From NCBI GenBank assembly GCA_036936605.1, contig JAUPFV010000002.1, forward strand, positions 334,899,215-334,963,214: 64,000 nucleotides of DNA, read 5' to 3'. Every line of letters begins with the position of its first letter. Positions within the stretch are counted from its first letter, which is position 1. A program made the position numbers and the translations under genes. Below are positions 34,641 to 46,779 of this stretch, piece after piece. This DNA comes from Limnanthes douglasii subsp. nivea (taxonomy: Eukaryota > Streptophyta > Magnoliopsida > Brassicales > Limnanthaceae). The notes beneath the pieces are model-generated. The model was not told the origin of the DNA. It searched no databases and saw only the letters and a program-made list of their open reading frames with translations.

Positions 34641-35785
34641 TGTTAGATAACATTCTCTATAGGAAGAGTGCAACCTAGCCAGTATTGCATTGTTTGCGTC
34701 AGGAAGGAGTAACTATACTTCTCCATGATTTGCACTCGGGTGATGCAGGAGCCCACTGCGGCCATATAGGTCTCATTCATGGATTTTTACTAGTAGGGTA
34801 CTATTGGCCCGAAGTGCCTGCAGATGCAGAGAAAATCGTCCAGCAATGCTATGCTTCCCAGCAATTTGCTAACACCGGCCACCTCCCAATCAAGACAATG
34901 GTCGCCAACCCCATTCCTTACCCGTTTGACAAGTGGGGAATCGATCTTGTAGGTCCTCTGCCAATGGTCATAGGAAAACGACAGTTCTTAGTGGTCGCAG
35001 TCGATCAGTTCACCAAATGGGTAGAAGTCAAGGAACTATCTAGAAGCAGATCTCGGGAGATATATGACTTCATACATCACTAGATTCTAACTTATTTTTG
35101 GAATCCCTTGAATTATGATGACAAACAATGGACCTCAATTCCAAAATTTAATGATCTTTACATTTTGAAAATATTTAGGCATCATCCAACACTTCTCTAT
35201 GCCATACTATCCATAAGAAAATAGATAGGTAGAAGTCACTAACCGTACTATTCTTGATGGCATTAAGAAAAAGATCAAAGGGGCAAAAGGTAAATGGTCG
35301 GACAAACTACCAGAAGTATTATGGGCTAACCGTACCACCCCGTGAATCGCCATAAGCGAGACTTCATTTGCACCCGTTTATGGGTGAGAGGTCGTGGTCC
35401 ATGCAGAATTTATCATCTCGGCCCATAGAATTGCCAATTACTCAAGAAATTCAAACAATATGGATCGAGCGGTTGATGTAGATCGCATAAAAGAGAGGTA
35501 AGATCAAGCACGAATACGAGCATAGCATTGCAAAAGCCTGAGGCAGGGGCATTTTAATTCCAAGCTCCATCCTCGCGCCTTAAATCATAGACATTGTCAT
35601 GAAAAAAGGTGTTTCAGGGTGTGGGGAATAAAATGGCTGTCAAATTGGGACCTCCTTTGGAAGGAACCTATATTGTTTACTTTAACGGCCATCAAGGTTC
35701 ATATCGTATTGCCGATCAAAACGTTCATGCCCTCCAGTATCCTTGGAATATAAGTCACCTTAAATTATATCATCAAGCCACGTAA
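34641..35785 (+). pseudogene. Gypsy integrase relic
   Basis: The zinc-binding part reads LHDLHSGDAGAHCGHIGLIH, LLVGYYWPEVPADAEKIVQQ and CYASQQF. The core reads YPFDKWGIDLVGPLPMVIGK and FLVVAVDQFTKWVEVKEL, followed by frameshifted continuation with IKGAKGKWSDKLPEVLWANR. The C-terminal domain near 35630-35780 reads KLGPPLEGTYIVYFNGHQGS and YRIADQNVHALQYPWNISHL. One stop-free segment spans 34685-35083. Confidence 0.88.
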
Positions 35786-36339
35786 TGAACTGATACACTC
35801 TTTTCCCCTTCTGATGGCGCAGAGGGGTTTGTTCCGCCATTTGAATGCGTTTGTTTATACTTATTCATTGTAACTCCACGAATGATTACTGACCACGCCC
35901 ACGGACTACGCAATAGGGGCCATTTTGTGCCATATTTGGACGTGATATAAAATATAATGGACGGGATAATTGGCGACACCTCATAAGGCTACATAAGGGG
36001 CTATACTGTGCCAAATACCATACTACGGTATTATTTATGCGAACTACTCCAAGCCCATTGGATTACGCAATAGGCTGAACCTATCACTCCACGAATTTTA
36101 TCAAGACATATATAACTTGCCTTGGCCACGCAATGAGCCACACTGAGCTCGAACTTATAAGGAAAGTTTAACAAAATATCTATAAGTATAAACACATGCA
36201 TTCTGTCAAAACCAAAAATAAATTCACTCTAGATAATCAGCCATGTCATATTACATGCTAAAATAAATACCATCATTCACAGAAAGTCTTCAGCATAATA
36301 AAAATAAAACTATAAATCCACATGCTCCATAGTAGAATC
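35786..36339. other. Spacer between integrase and antisense extra ORF
   Basis: No coding sequence is recognised. Related phrases recur at 35871-36150 (CCACGAATG/CCACGAATTTTATC, GGACTACGCAATAGG/GGATTACGCAATAGG, CACGCAATGAGCC), indicating short diverged tandem repeats typical of Tat 3' untranslated regions. Confidence 0.45.
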
Positions 36340-37930
36340 CAGATCATCCCATTTTTTAAACAAGATTTACACCCGCAAGGTCCCCCATTGTCTTCACAAC
36401 GGCTGCATTGGTACTCGTAGATAATGTACCTTCCAGTACAGTCTTTTCCTTCTCTTGAGAAGCAAGTAGCTTTTGATACGATCCTGAGTTGATATGGGGA
36501 TTCAAAGCCACAAGCTCAGACACAAGTTTCATCTTATCTCTTTGAATCATGCCGATGGCCACCTCCATAACCTAACATTCTCGCTCCTCCAAATCCACCT
36601 CAGCTTTCTTTATTAATACAACACACTCGCTCTTCTTTTTTCTCCGAGCACTTGCCAGTAATACGTTTAGCTCGGCTACTGCCACTGTTAAACCCACTAT
36701 CCTTTCAGTCTGATCTTCTACCTTGCTAGCTTGGCTTACGTTTGGGCTATCAACATATCATTCTTCTTCAAAAACTCATTATTTTGTGCTGAAAGTAAGG
36801 TGGTGCTACTCACAACTTCCAAGCTACGCTTGCGCATGGGTCCCTCTAATCACATGTCCCAAGAAACTGCTTACATAGATCATCATTATCCTTCACAGTT
36901 TTATTTAAACGTTACTTCACATATCCGTATGCAGACTTGAAACGAGCCAACTTGGTCATCAAACCACGAACCGAGCCAAACAACAGTGGGTTCGACTTCC
37001 ATTTCTTCACTAAATCGCAGTCAACAGGTGACATCTGAAGATAGGCAACGACATGAGAAGTATGGTATACATAGCCATACACACATAACATTTCCAATCA
37101 CATAACAAGGCACAAATGTACGAACACATATCTCGATGCCAATTCTAGTTGTCGTTGCAGAATTTTGTTTATCAGCATTGTGTCATAATAAAACAAGTCA
37201 GGGCAGTGGTGTAACTGATCCATCATTAACTTTGAAGTCCTAGTCATCGCTAACTTTAGAGAAAGAACCTCTCGACCATCCAGGCACCTCCGTTAGCACC
37301 GCTATTTTGGCCAATGTGGGGAAAATTTCCAGGCAAGACAATATTCACGAACAATGACTCTGACCACGCCCCATTCACAGAATCCTTCATACGATATGTT
37401 ACTCCTTCAGGAATCACCTTTTTCCTTTATTTCCTCTCTTCATTGATGAGGGTCGTTTCGATTCCTATGTTTTGTAGGTCTTATTAATCACCTTAACCTT
37501 AGGGATTTCTACCACAAGCTTCACATGTTCATCAACCAACACCATCTTATATTGTGAAAAATGCACAGTATTTATGACTACTTTACTCTTTTTAACCAAC
37601 GGGCAGTCATCGACAACCTCCTCATCTTCTTCGGCCAACGCCCCCATTGCTCCATGCCTACCACTTCTTCAACATTATCGCCTCCCTTATATGAAAAAGA
37701 CGACCCATTTGCTTCTCGTGCCCTCCACCCTTGTGGCACTAACTACACGATGCCAGCATTATTTTGTTCCATATATCTTCTCTCCATAAGAGCGCGCAAC
37801 CTCTCCATCACCGTTGCATCTTTGCTCTTAGCCATTAATACTTTACCCTTCGGTGAAATTTTCAACTTAGGCACTCACCAAAGCCCAGATTTCAGGAAAT
37901 TCAAAAGATAAAACACTTGTGTTGGCTCCA
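36340..37930 (-). pseudogene. Antisense extra ORF of the gypsy relic, PF04195-like with coiled coil
   Basis: On the minus strand, 37930 downward reads AAWGLEPTQVFYLLNFLKSG and continues with ATVMERLRALMERRYMEQNN. The frame 37647-37465 (MGALAEEDEEVVDDCPLVKK) is acidic. The 3' part (about 36700-36356) contains EVAIGMIQRDKMKLVSELVA and KLLASQEKEKTVLEGTLSTS, helical and Lys/Glu-rich like the coiled-coil tail of these proteins. Stops are frequent. The position after integrase and the opposite orientation match the antisense additional ORFs described for Tat-lineage elements. Family assignment is by architecture and weak motif similarity. Confidence 0.5.
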
Positions 37931-39360
37931 GTCCCCAGGCGGCTTTGGTAGCTACAACTAACTTGGTAAGGAGATTCATCGAACCTTTGGGACGCCCCTC
38001 GTTGCACCACTCTCGGTTCACCGAACCTTAGAATACTTTAACAGTTTTTAAACTCACTAAGAAGAACCATTACAATTTGACAATTTTCTTTAAAAATAGA
38101 TACTCAAGGTCTAGACATTGCTTATCTACATTAGACAGTTCAAAATAATTAGTAGCAAGTATAGCATTTAAAAACTTAATATGGTCTCGTATCTCTCAAT
38201 GAAAATAATATGAATACTACTTCTCACATATGATACATACCTAGACTCGCATCTATGAACATTATACCAAACGCGTCTTACATCTCAAACTCAAGATAAT
38301 AAATGGGCATCGCATCTATGATGCATGATTAGGTATCACATGTACCATATAATACACGTTATAGTCTTGCATTTACCTATTATATTCTCACATCTATCAA
38401 CATTATGATGCATGCACAGGTCTCGTATATATAGATCTCACATATAAGATATAGGTGCAAGTCCTACATCTCTCACATAACACATGTTATAGTCTTGTTT
38501 CCACTTAATATAGTCTCTAATATAATAATATTATGATGCATGTGTAGGTCTCGCACATCACAAGTATGTATCGTATATGAGACGTATGGTATTTATACAA
38601 GTCTCGCGTCTAATACACCTAACGTCTTTCATATTTTTACCTCAACGTCTCGTATATTTTAAAACCATAAACACAACCTGTAAAATCGATATCTTAAAGA
38701 TTTCACAACCTAAAAATAACTATTTACTCAAGAAAAAACAAAAAACCATGCGTTTATAACCAATTAGCAAAACAAAATATATAAAAACTTACTCTTACAA
38801 AATCCTACATGAATCTATCACGTATTTTATTGAAACCAAATGTCACACTTTTCTGAAAGCAAAATTGAATCTCAGATTGTTCTTCATATTCACTGACTGG
38901 ATCAGAAAAAAGTGAAATCGAGTCTCTCACTAACCAAATCCGATATGAATATGAACTGCAATCTAAAAGAGTTTGAAATCAAGATATTCAAAAGCTTTTA
39001 TATCTAAAAATGGAAAATATTTTTAGGGTAACCGATAATTTCTCTCTCTAAAATAATGGTTCTTTAAAAAATGATTATATTGTTGGTAAAGGTATTTAGG
39101 TTATTATTAGAAAGTTGGATATTAAAAGGGAGTTTTATATAAATATTGAATATTAAAAAAGTAATATTGATAGTTGGTGTAATAAATGACAGTGAAAATT
39201 GATGTTTGATATATTTTTGTTACAATATTATATATATTTATTTATTTTTAATGGGAATTTCTCACAAAATCCTAATACCCTTGTTGTCATTTTATTTAAT
39301 TATTATTTTTAGAATAATGTATTTGTTTATTTATATTATATTATATTTATCTTAATAATG
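37931..39360. repeat. AT-rich stretch with diverged CATCTAT-type repeats
   Basis: Between about 38200 and 38660 phrases such as CTCGCATCTATGA, GATGCATG...AGGT(A/C)TC and CACGTTATAGTCTTG recur at irregular spacing (GATGCATG at 38319, 38407 and 38533). No coding sequence is found. A gypsy 3' LTR would be expected here, but nothing matching 23200-23556 is present. Confidence 0.5.
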
Positions 39361-40000
39361 ATTAATGGGGAAAATGAGATTTTCGGACTTTAGGTTTGGC
39401 CCATGAATATGGTTCAACCCATTAGGTTCATTAGGCTAAATTTAGTCTATAAGTATTTTATGTTAATGCATTTAATATGATAAAAAACTTTCTCTCTCTA
39501 AATAATAACCGAAGAAGCTCAATTATCTCTCTACTTCTTACCTTACATTACCGAAAGACCATTTGAATCAGATTTATCACCATCAATTTGATGACCGCAG
39601 TGGGAGAGATTGAGTAAGGTACCTGTATAACAAAATCTAAAACCTAACATACAAAATTTACCTTCGGAGCCATTTAAAGAATGGATCATGAAATGTAGAT
39701 AGATACTCTACGAGAGGATAAGGGAGTCAAGATGGAAGATGAGCATGTCCATACGCCACATGTAAATGATGACAATGAAGAAAATATTCTCATGAAAGAG
39801 GAGCGAGATCAATTAGGAGGAGAAATTAAGGTCTTGAGAGCCCAAAGATAAACTGAAAGAAATCTCTTATAGAAGATTCCATCAGAACATCAAGAGTATG
39901 AATGGCCAGATGATAATCCACAGCACAGTCTGAAGAAGTACCAAGGGGACCAATGTCCTAAAACCCTTTAAGATTCTAAGAAAAAACACTAAACCAAACA
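39361..40000 (+). mobile_element. LTR end, leader and gag-like start of another LTR element
   Basis: TTTCTCTCTCTAAATAATAA and ...TTATCACCATCA at 39490-39590 resemble the LTR end at 23556. They are followed by TTTGATGACCGCAGTGGGAG, a plausible primer-site leader. At 39680-39960 the plus strand reads MDHEM, then DTLREDKGVKMEDEHVHTPH and NILMKEERDQLGGEIKVLRA, a gag N-terminus-like coiled coil. No pol sequence follows, so the element is truncated. Confidence 0.45.
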
Positions 40001-43000
40001 TTATTCTAGCTCTTCTGAGTCTAGTTATGGCTTTACTTCAGATTCTGGAATTTCCTCATCATCTTTGAGAAGTGATCATTTCCTCACCATATTATCCTCA
40101 CCAAGAGATTGAGACAACCTCATTAACCCAGACTTGTCCCTTATATCTTTTTTTTTACAAATTAAATGCCAATAACAAGCTATTTTATCCATCGTACGAA
40201 GGATTCCAAACAGAGTTCTTATCTACCCAGATTGAACCAATCTATTCAAAGGTAACAATTTAGACCGAAGGGAAATAAACAGGTTCAGAAATTTTTTTTT
40301 GTATTGTTGATTGAAAGTTTTGCGACTAATTATGATAGCTCAAAAAATTATGTGAAATTCTAAAGGCCCCCATCCATCCAGACCCTAAGGGAAAATTGAG
40401 ATACATGATTCTGCAAGTATCACGATAATGTCCGAAATTTCACCAAATTTTTCTACTATCCAAAACCTTATATACGGAGATAGGAGTTTGAACAAACAAA
40501 CTCAATTCATCAAGAGATTCAGAAGTTATAAGCTAGATTTAGTTGTTTTGAAAAAATATATTATACTGCTATTAAAGGTAAATCGTGTCCCTTACATCAA
40601 TTAGTATTGTTCATGCTTAATGAATCCATTTTATGTTTGAATTTAGTATTTACAAAAATTAAATAGGGATGATTTCGAGAATTTGAACGATATTTTATTT
40701 GATGGTGTAAGATTTATAGTTTACTTATTAACGAGTATCTCGTTGTGGCGTCAGATATGATGTTCGATGGGGTCCTAGGTTTGGTCTAAATATCATTGGC
40801 TACGTCATATCTGATTTTGGTGTTAGCTTTAATGTCAAAATTACACTCACCGGTTTTGGTATCAAGCTTCTTGCAAAATACAAAAAAATAAAGTTATCCA
40901 CTTATTTTCAGGATCTAAATTTTTTATTTTCCCTACCAATATAGTATGAGGATATAATGTACTTCCTAACTTAGCTATCTTTCACAGACCAGCCACTACT
41001 AGGTTCATTAATAAACTATCTAAATTTCAAGGATTTTTTAGTGGTATTTTCCGTCCTCCTGGAAAAGGTACGCACCTTGGCTTTCTTGTATATGAAAATC
41101 ATTCGCTTATTCTCTATCTACACCTTTTCCAATAGTCAAACGGTAATGTAAGACCCTATAATAACGTTTGTTGGTTTTATTTTGCAGGTTGAAATTGGAT
41201 CAGATGGATAGTGAATTTTGGATTTATATCTTTGTATATAAAACAAATTAGATAATAATCAGTCTTTTTATAATACATAGTTGGAAGTAGAAAAACATAG
41301 TGTTAAAATATTACTATATAATTTATGACAATAAGTTGGTATTTCGTATGCTTGTATTTATTTTTATATTATCTTTCCTTCAATAGAGACTGAAAAAAAT
41401 AAAACTCGTAAACTTTTATGTTCAAATTACGACTAAATATTTCATTTACATCATTTATAATATACATGTATCAGTTAATAGTGATTTGAGAAAACAAAGT
41501 TGAAAAAAAATGAAAAATTTGATAGACCAATGCAGTTGTGTTTGTTAGCGAGTAGTAAGTCTAAGTAGTTGAGTGAATGGCCAAATCTTCAAAGGTTGTT
41601 TGAGTAAGAGTGTTGTTTAAAAAATAATATAGGTTATCTACAATAGAAGCAACTATATTCAATATAAATTTGAACAATATACCAAGTACATAGCACAATA
41701 CTAGAAATACTATATTGAAGAGTGATCTCTCTTTTCAGGTATTAATTTATGAGTATTTATTTATTTAACGATGTTGGTGAGATACAAGTTTGAGGGAGAA
41801 TAAGAGATAAACATATGAGATTATATTAATTTGTATAGGTGGTAAGTGGCCTGGATTGTTAATATCATCTATGCTTGTATTATCAAGTCACTAAAATTTA
41901 ATTTATATTAGGATACTTAAACACTTCATGCAGTTTCATAAGTTTTTGTTTGAGAAACTTAGTTATGTTTTTTTTAAATCCATATTAATTTTTAAGATCT
42001 CTTGGCCAATATCATGTGGTTCATACATAATTTTCATCAATGTTTAAATGACCAACACGATAGTGATTTGAATAAAATTATGAAAACTAAGATTATTTTG
42101 TTTTATTTTATAATCTTTAACCACTTTCACATGTATCACCATGTCGATAATAGATTAAATCACTTCATCTATATAGGATTCACACATATCAATATGTAGA
42201 TCGTTAATTGAATACACATTTTTCTCATTCGGTCATAATACTCAGTTTATACTTGCTTTCATTTGCAATTAAATTTTGAATTATATTTAAACCCCACAAG
42301 TTAATGATTATATAACCTTAGCATTGCCTTCATATTTGTTCCCCAAAATTATACGTATATTTTCATATATTACTTCTCTAATACCATGCAGATTGTGACA
42401 TAAATATTGTCGTATACATTAAGGGTCACTTTCCTATCTTCTTTTAAAATTTAATCTACGTGTTTTTTCAGGTTAAAGAGTAAGAATTGTTACATCGATA
42501 AAATGTCTTTTGTAATCAATTATTGGTTTTGGATCATGTGTTTATTTGATTTACTTGTTTATTGGTGATACAAATTCAAGTACGCAGATAGATGAACTAA
42601 ACATGTTGTAGTTTACGAAGAGGAATATGACTTAATTTACCTTGGATGATAATGTTTTTTTACATTAACATACTCAACTCTTATTAGTTAATGAAGCAAT
42701 GTATTGATCCATTAGGCACAAATAGAGTTAATATAATGCTTCAAGCTGCTTTAGAGATGTGTCTCATTGTTTGTAGAACATGGGTATTTAGTTTTGGAGG
42801 CCACAATACTCTCCATATTTTTCCACGTATAAACAATGGGCATGTCTTCACTGTAATTAGATCCTACTTATATCTCTTATATTTTCGAAAGAATAAATTT
42901 GTTTCTCTCTTAAGATATGATGTTTAATATGCAATCTAGTTTTATTACTGCATTTGCCTTTAACGTTTTATGTTTATGCATCTATAGTCTATGGTTTTTT

Positions 43001-43943
43001 CGAAAATATTATGGATCTTAATTTCTTGAAGTAAAATTATTTCCAATAAACATGTTAGGTTAGTTTTGTAAGATTATATATTTTGAATATGATGGTTTTA
43101 ACTATGAAAGAGATAACATTTTTTCTCTTAGTAGATTTCCTATTAAATCGGCCAATTTGGTGTAATAAAAGAGTTGGATATGTTATCCTAACTTATTTTT
43201 CTAATTACTTACACTCGTCTGAATGAACCCTGGGTTTGTGAAGCAAACTTATATTATCACATAGCTAAATTTTCTTAAAATATATAATATGTAGAGTGTT
43301 GTTGTACGTATTCTTAGAATGGTTGGTGATATGCTTGTGAAGAGTCTTCGTTTATAAGTTGACGTTCCAACAAAGATCATAAGTCTTCTTTATCATCTTC
43401 TTCTTCTAAGATGACGAAAAACCAGTGGCTTGATTTTGTCGAGCTTTTTTTATTTGAAACATTTCAGGTTTTGCTTAGTTTCTTTTTTCATTTGATACTC
43501 ATGTGTAATTTTCAAGTGTAAAAAAATTGATATATTGTTTTACCAAATAAAGAAATTGAGATATATTGTTCAACCACAAATTATATAATGTTATACGCTA
43601 TATTTTGGAATTATGAAATAGGCTTGCAATGGTGTATAATGTTTTGTATTTTTATTCAATTTAATGATAAATTTGCAATTAGGTTTGAAATCAATATTTT
43701 TAATAATGTGCAACGACCTTTATCAAGTTTGCAACGACGTTCAAGTCGCATGATCTAAATATTGGTATGATACTGGACAATGAATTTACAAGGGATTTTA
43801 CAATGACGTGAACCGATTTCATTCGGGTCACATTCGCAAGATGATTTGGTTGCAATTGCCTTCCTATTACAAGCATGTTTTGTAAGCGATTATTCGGATG
43901 CAACCAACGGTTTCCATTGCAAAGTTATTGTAAAACGCCTAAT
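40001..43943. other. AT-rich intergenic stretch, no gene recognised
   Basis: Open frames at 40072-40263, 42002-42199 and 42691-42927 give no recognisable protein. From about 43700 to 43930 GCAACGAC / GCAACCAA-type phrases recur, resembling those at 46850-47300. Confidence 0.5.
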
Positions 43944-44283
43944 TGATGTATGTAGCCCAGAAAGTCCAAACAAAAACCTTTTGAATTTAATTTTATTTTA
44001 TTCAAATATCTTATGTTATTTAAATCAAATCTAATTGTTTTAAGATTTTATTTTATTTTATTTTTAAACATTTATTTTATTTCCTTGTATTCTAATTTAG
44101 GGTTTTGAGCAGCTCTTATATAAAGCCTCATATACCGTAAGTTTTAAATAAGTTTTTGGAATAATATATTTTTTATCTGTGAAAATTTTAGTTTTTTGTT
44201 ACTCTTAGATTAGGGTTTCATCATGCTACCCTTGAATTAAGGGTTTTACATATCGTTGTTTTTTTTCTATTTATGTCGCATCA
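43944..44283 (+). repeat. TRIM LTR1
   Basis: Starts TGATGTATGTAGCCCAG and ends TTATGTCGCATCA. Contains TTATATAAAGCCTCATATAC, a TATA-like promoter candidate, and the phrases TTAGGGTTTT and CATGCTACCCTTGAATTA. A 3-bp insertion near the start distinguishes it from LTR2. Confidence 0.8.
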
Positions 44284-44289
44284 TCGGTT

Positions 44290-44302
44290 TGGTATGAGAG
44301 CC
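44290..44302 (+). other. TRIM primer-binding site (initiator tRNA-Met type)
   Basis: TGGTATGAGAGCC differs by one base from the common plant primer-binding site TGGTATCAGAGCC and lies six bases after LTR1. Confidence 0.75.
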
Positions 44303-44794
44303 TTAACTTCTGCTATGGGGAAGCATGTTTCTAAAGCTTTCATGTTCTGATTCAAGGTTTAAAGATTACTACAACACACATGGTCATGAAGATGGGGAGA
44401 TCGTTTGAGTATGTGAAGGCATACCAGCCGTTTCAATAATGATCTTATTGACCGGTTACTGAAGGAGTTTAAATTGAATACCAATCGTCGGATCAAGGAG
44501 AAACTTTCTTATCGAGATGTCCTCTCAAGATATGAAGAGGTTTTGGAAATCAAATTTTTTCAACAAGTGGACATGGGGTGTTGTTTTCAGGCTATGAAAA
44601 GGCTTTCAAAACCATTTTTTTTTCATCAACTGGATGGCTTCATTGTGACTTCGAATAAGCAACACTCGAGAAGAATTTATCTTATTCCGATAAGGTCAAC
44701 AATTATAATTCCCAATGTAACAATTAAAAAAATTGATTGTTGATGGTGATGGTGTTGTTAATTCGAGGATGAATTCTTGTCAACCATGGGAGGA

Positions 44795-45125
44795 TGATGT
44801 AGCCCAGAAAGTCGAAACAAAATCTCTTTTTAATTTTATTTTATTCAAATATCTTATGTTATTTAAAGTAAATCTAATTTTATTAAGATTTTCTTTTATT
44901 TTATTTCAAACATTTCTTTTCTTTCCTTGTATTTTAATTTAAGGTTTTGAGCATCTTTTATATAAAGCCTCATATACCGTAAGTTTTAAATAAGTTCTTG
45001 AATAATATAATTTTTTAACTCTGAAAATTCTAGTATTTTTTACCCTTATATTATGGTTTCATCATGTTACCCTTGAATTAGGGGTTTCATCTATCGTTGT
45101 TTCTTCATCTATTTTTGTTGCGTCA
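44795..45125 (+). repeat. TRIM LTR2
   Basis: Starts TGATGTAGCCCAGAAAGTC and ends TTGCGTCA. Shares all major blocks with LTR1, including ATATAAAGCCTCATATACCG, at clearly diverged identity. Confidence 0.8.
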
Positions 45126-45134
45126 TCAGTTTGA

Positions 45135-45265
45135 TGATGTAGCCCAGAAAGTCAAAAAAAACCTAAATTTTAGTATTTGTTACCCTTAGATTAGGGTTCC
45201 ATCATGTTACCCTTGAATTAGGGGTTTCATCTATCGTTGCTTCTTATTTTATTTCTGCCACGTCA
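45135..45265 (+). repeat. Third, internally deleted TRIM LTR
   Basis: Starts TGATGTAGCCCAGAAAGTC and ends GCCACGTCA, but lacks about 200 bp from the middle, including the TATA region. Only about nine bases (TCAGTTTGA) separate it from LTR2, so the interior between LTR2 and LTR3 is almost completely lost. Confidence 0.75.
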
Positions 45266-45289
45266 TCAGTTTTTGTTACTCTTATATTA

Positions 45290-45750
45290 GAATTTCTCTT
45301 AAATCGCTATGGACGTCCTAAAACTAGATGGAAAACGTCCATATGAACTACGTTACACAATGTTGTATCTTTCTAATTACCAACAAAAGATGCAATTTGA
45401 TAGAGTTTAGAAACTGTTACCTCAGTGTACCCTATCAGTCGTGATAGTATGTACGGGTATGGAAGAGCTTTAGTCTTCAACTCCAGTTTCTGAACAACCA
45501 CCTCTGAAATCAGATTCTCATAACTATCTCAATCGATTACATACTTACAAACTCTTCCTTCAACTGTGTAGGTAGACTGGAAGATGTCGTTCTCTATTCT
45601 ACTCCTCAAATCAAACAGTACCTGAAACACGATTCTTGTATCTGTGTAGAAGGAATTGCTGCTCTCTGATAAACAACGATAATACTCTAACCATAGGTTA
45701 GATAAATAAGAAGACTTAGAGAAATAATTCCCAAAATTCAATTAATCAAA
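45290..45750 (-). pseudogene. Ty3/gypsy protease relic of another lineage
   Basis: On the minus strand the frame reads TVEGRVCKYVID, a stop, then DSYENLISEVVVQKLELKTK, PYPYILSRLIGYTEVTVSKL and YQIASFVGN. After another stop it reads KDTTLCNVVHMDVFHLVLGR followed by P. This is the aspartic protease of chromovirus-like gypsy polyproteins (ID.GSCENV....V.KL.L.T; C.V..MD.CHLLLGRP). The active-site segment is reduced to ID-stop-DSYEN. Three or more in-frame stops and no RT nearby make it an isolated fragment. Confidence 0.78.
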
Positions 45751-46099
45751 GTCAAAACACTAAAATAGGGCTTTGAGACCCTAAACAGTAGAATTTGAGG
45801 TCCGAATTTCCTGATATAGTCACGCTTTGGAAAATTATTGGGCTCCTGGAGACGTATCAAGTACCAACGTCACCAAGTTATGATATTCGAATGACAAATA
45901 AGACCCATTTACGTAGGTCCAAAACTTGGATTTAACATTTTTTATTATTTACAAAATGTGATTTATCGAGTAATTTTTATATATGTAGATATATTTGGCT
46001 TATTCATGAATCAATTTATCTTCATCATTGTTTTACCAATCGGAACTTATATTTTCAATGATTATATTTTTTCGAATTTTATTTTTATGGGTTATTTAT
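45751..46099. other. No feature recognised
   Basis: AT-rich sequence between the protease relic and the tandem duplication. The frame 45741-45529 upstream of the protease motif may extend the gag-protease linker but gives no further motif. Confidence 0.4.
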
Positions 46100-46104
46100 G
46101 TAGA

Positions 46105-46705
46105 TAATAAAAAAAATGAAAGGAGATTCGAGAAGAAAAAATATTTATTCAATGTTTTTGTTGATGTTTTTTTTTCTAATCTCGTATATTGTATATCTTA
46201 TATATTTATACTAGTATATTATACAATTTTAATGAAAAGATAATATCTTTACTAATATAATATTTTCTCTAAATTATGAAATAAAATCTCTAAAAGAATA
46301 TCAATAATATTTTTATACCAAGAATATATTATTCAAAATCTTTCATCAATATATTAATTAATTAATATATTTTTAATCTTAATTTAATTTGGTTCGAACA
46401 ATGCCTAAAAATATGAAAAGAGATAGGGGAAGAATAAATTTTTATTCAATGTTTTTGTTGATGTTTTTTAATCTGATACATTATATTAGTATATTATTTA
46501 GTTTTAATGATAAAATAATATCTTTAACTAATATAATATTTTCACTAAAATACAAAATCAAATCTCTAAAAGAATATAAATAATATTTTTACATCAATAA
46601 TATATTATCCAAATCTTTGATCAATATATTAATTAATTAAATTAAATTAAATAATTAATTAATATATTTTAAACTTAATTTAATTTGGTTCCAACAATTT
46701 ATAAC
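46105..46705 (+). repeat. ~300-bp tandem direct duplication
   Basis: Copies at about 46105-46400 and 46412-46705 share TTTATTCAATGTTTTTGTTG, ACTAATATAATATTTTC, AAATCTCTAAAAGAATAT, ATCAATATATTAATTAATTA and CTTAATTTAATTTGGTTC. The second copy has a short AAATTAAATT expansion. It is non-coding. Confidence 0.85.
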
Positions 46706-46779
46706 CTTCAAAATTCTAATTTTTCAGCCACTAACTTAAAAAGAAATTCGAAAATATATATATACATTTTTAAATACGA

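Larger units (their letters stand above)
43944..45125 (+). mobile_element. TRIM retrotransposon
   Basis: A small LTR element has LTRs of about 330 bp (43944-44283 and 44795-45125) bracketing a 511-bp interior. The LTRs begin TGATG and end CATCA or CGTCA. A primer-binding site follows LTR1 and a purine-rich GGGAGGA precedes LTR2. The interior has no pol genes, only a short open frame (44474-44743) that I do not recognise. Size, LTR length and PBS fit terminal-repeat retrotransposons in miniature, which rely on proteins supplied by autonomous elements. Confidence 0.8.

Noticed and set aside
38200..38660. Same minisatellite as 13617-13930 (shared GCATCTAT)
   Set aside because: Only the short GCATCTAT phrase is shared. 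Unit length, spacing and neighbouring sequence differ.
39100..39600. 3' LTR partner of the LTR ending at 23556
   Set aside because: Both have TCTCTCTC tracts and end in CCATCA, but the rest does not align. The 39.4-kb block is followed by its own leader and gag-like start.
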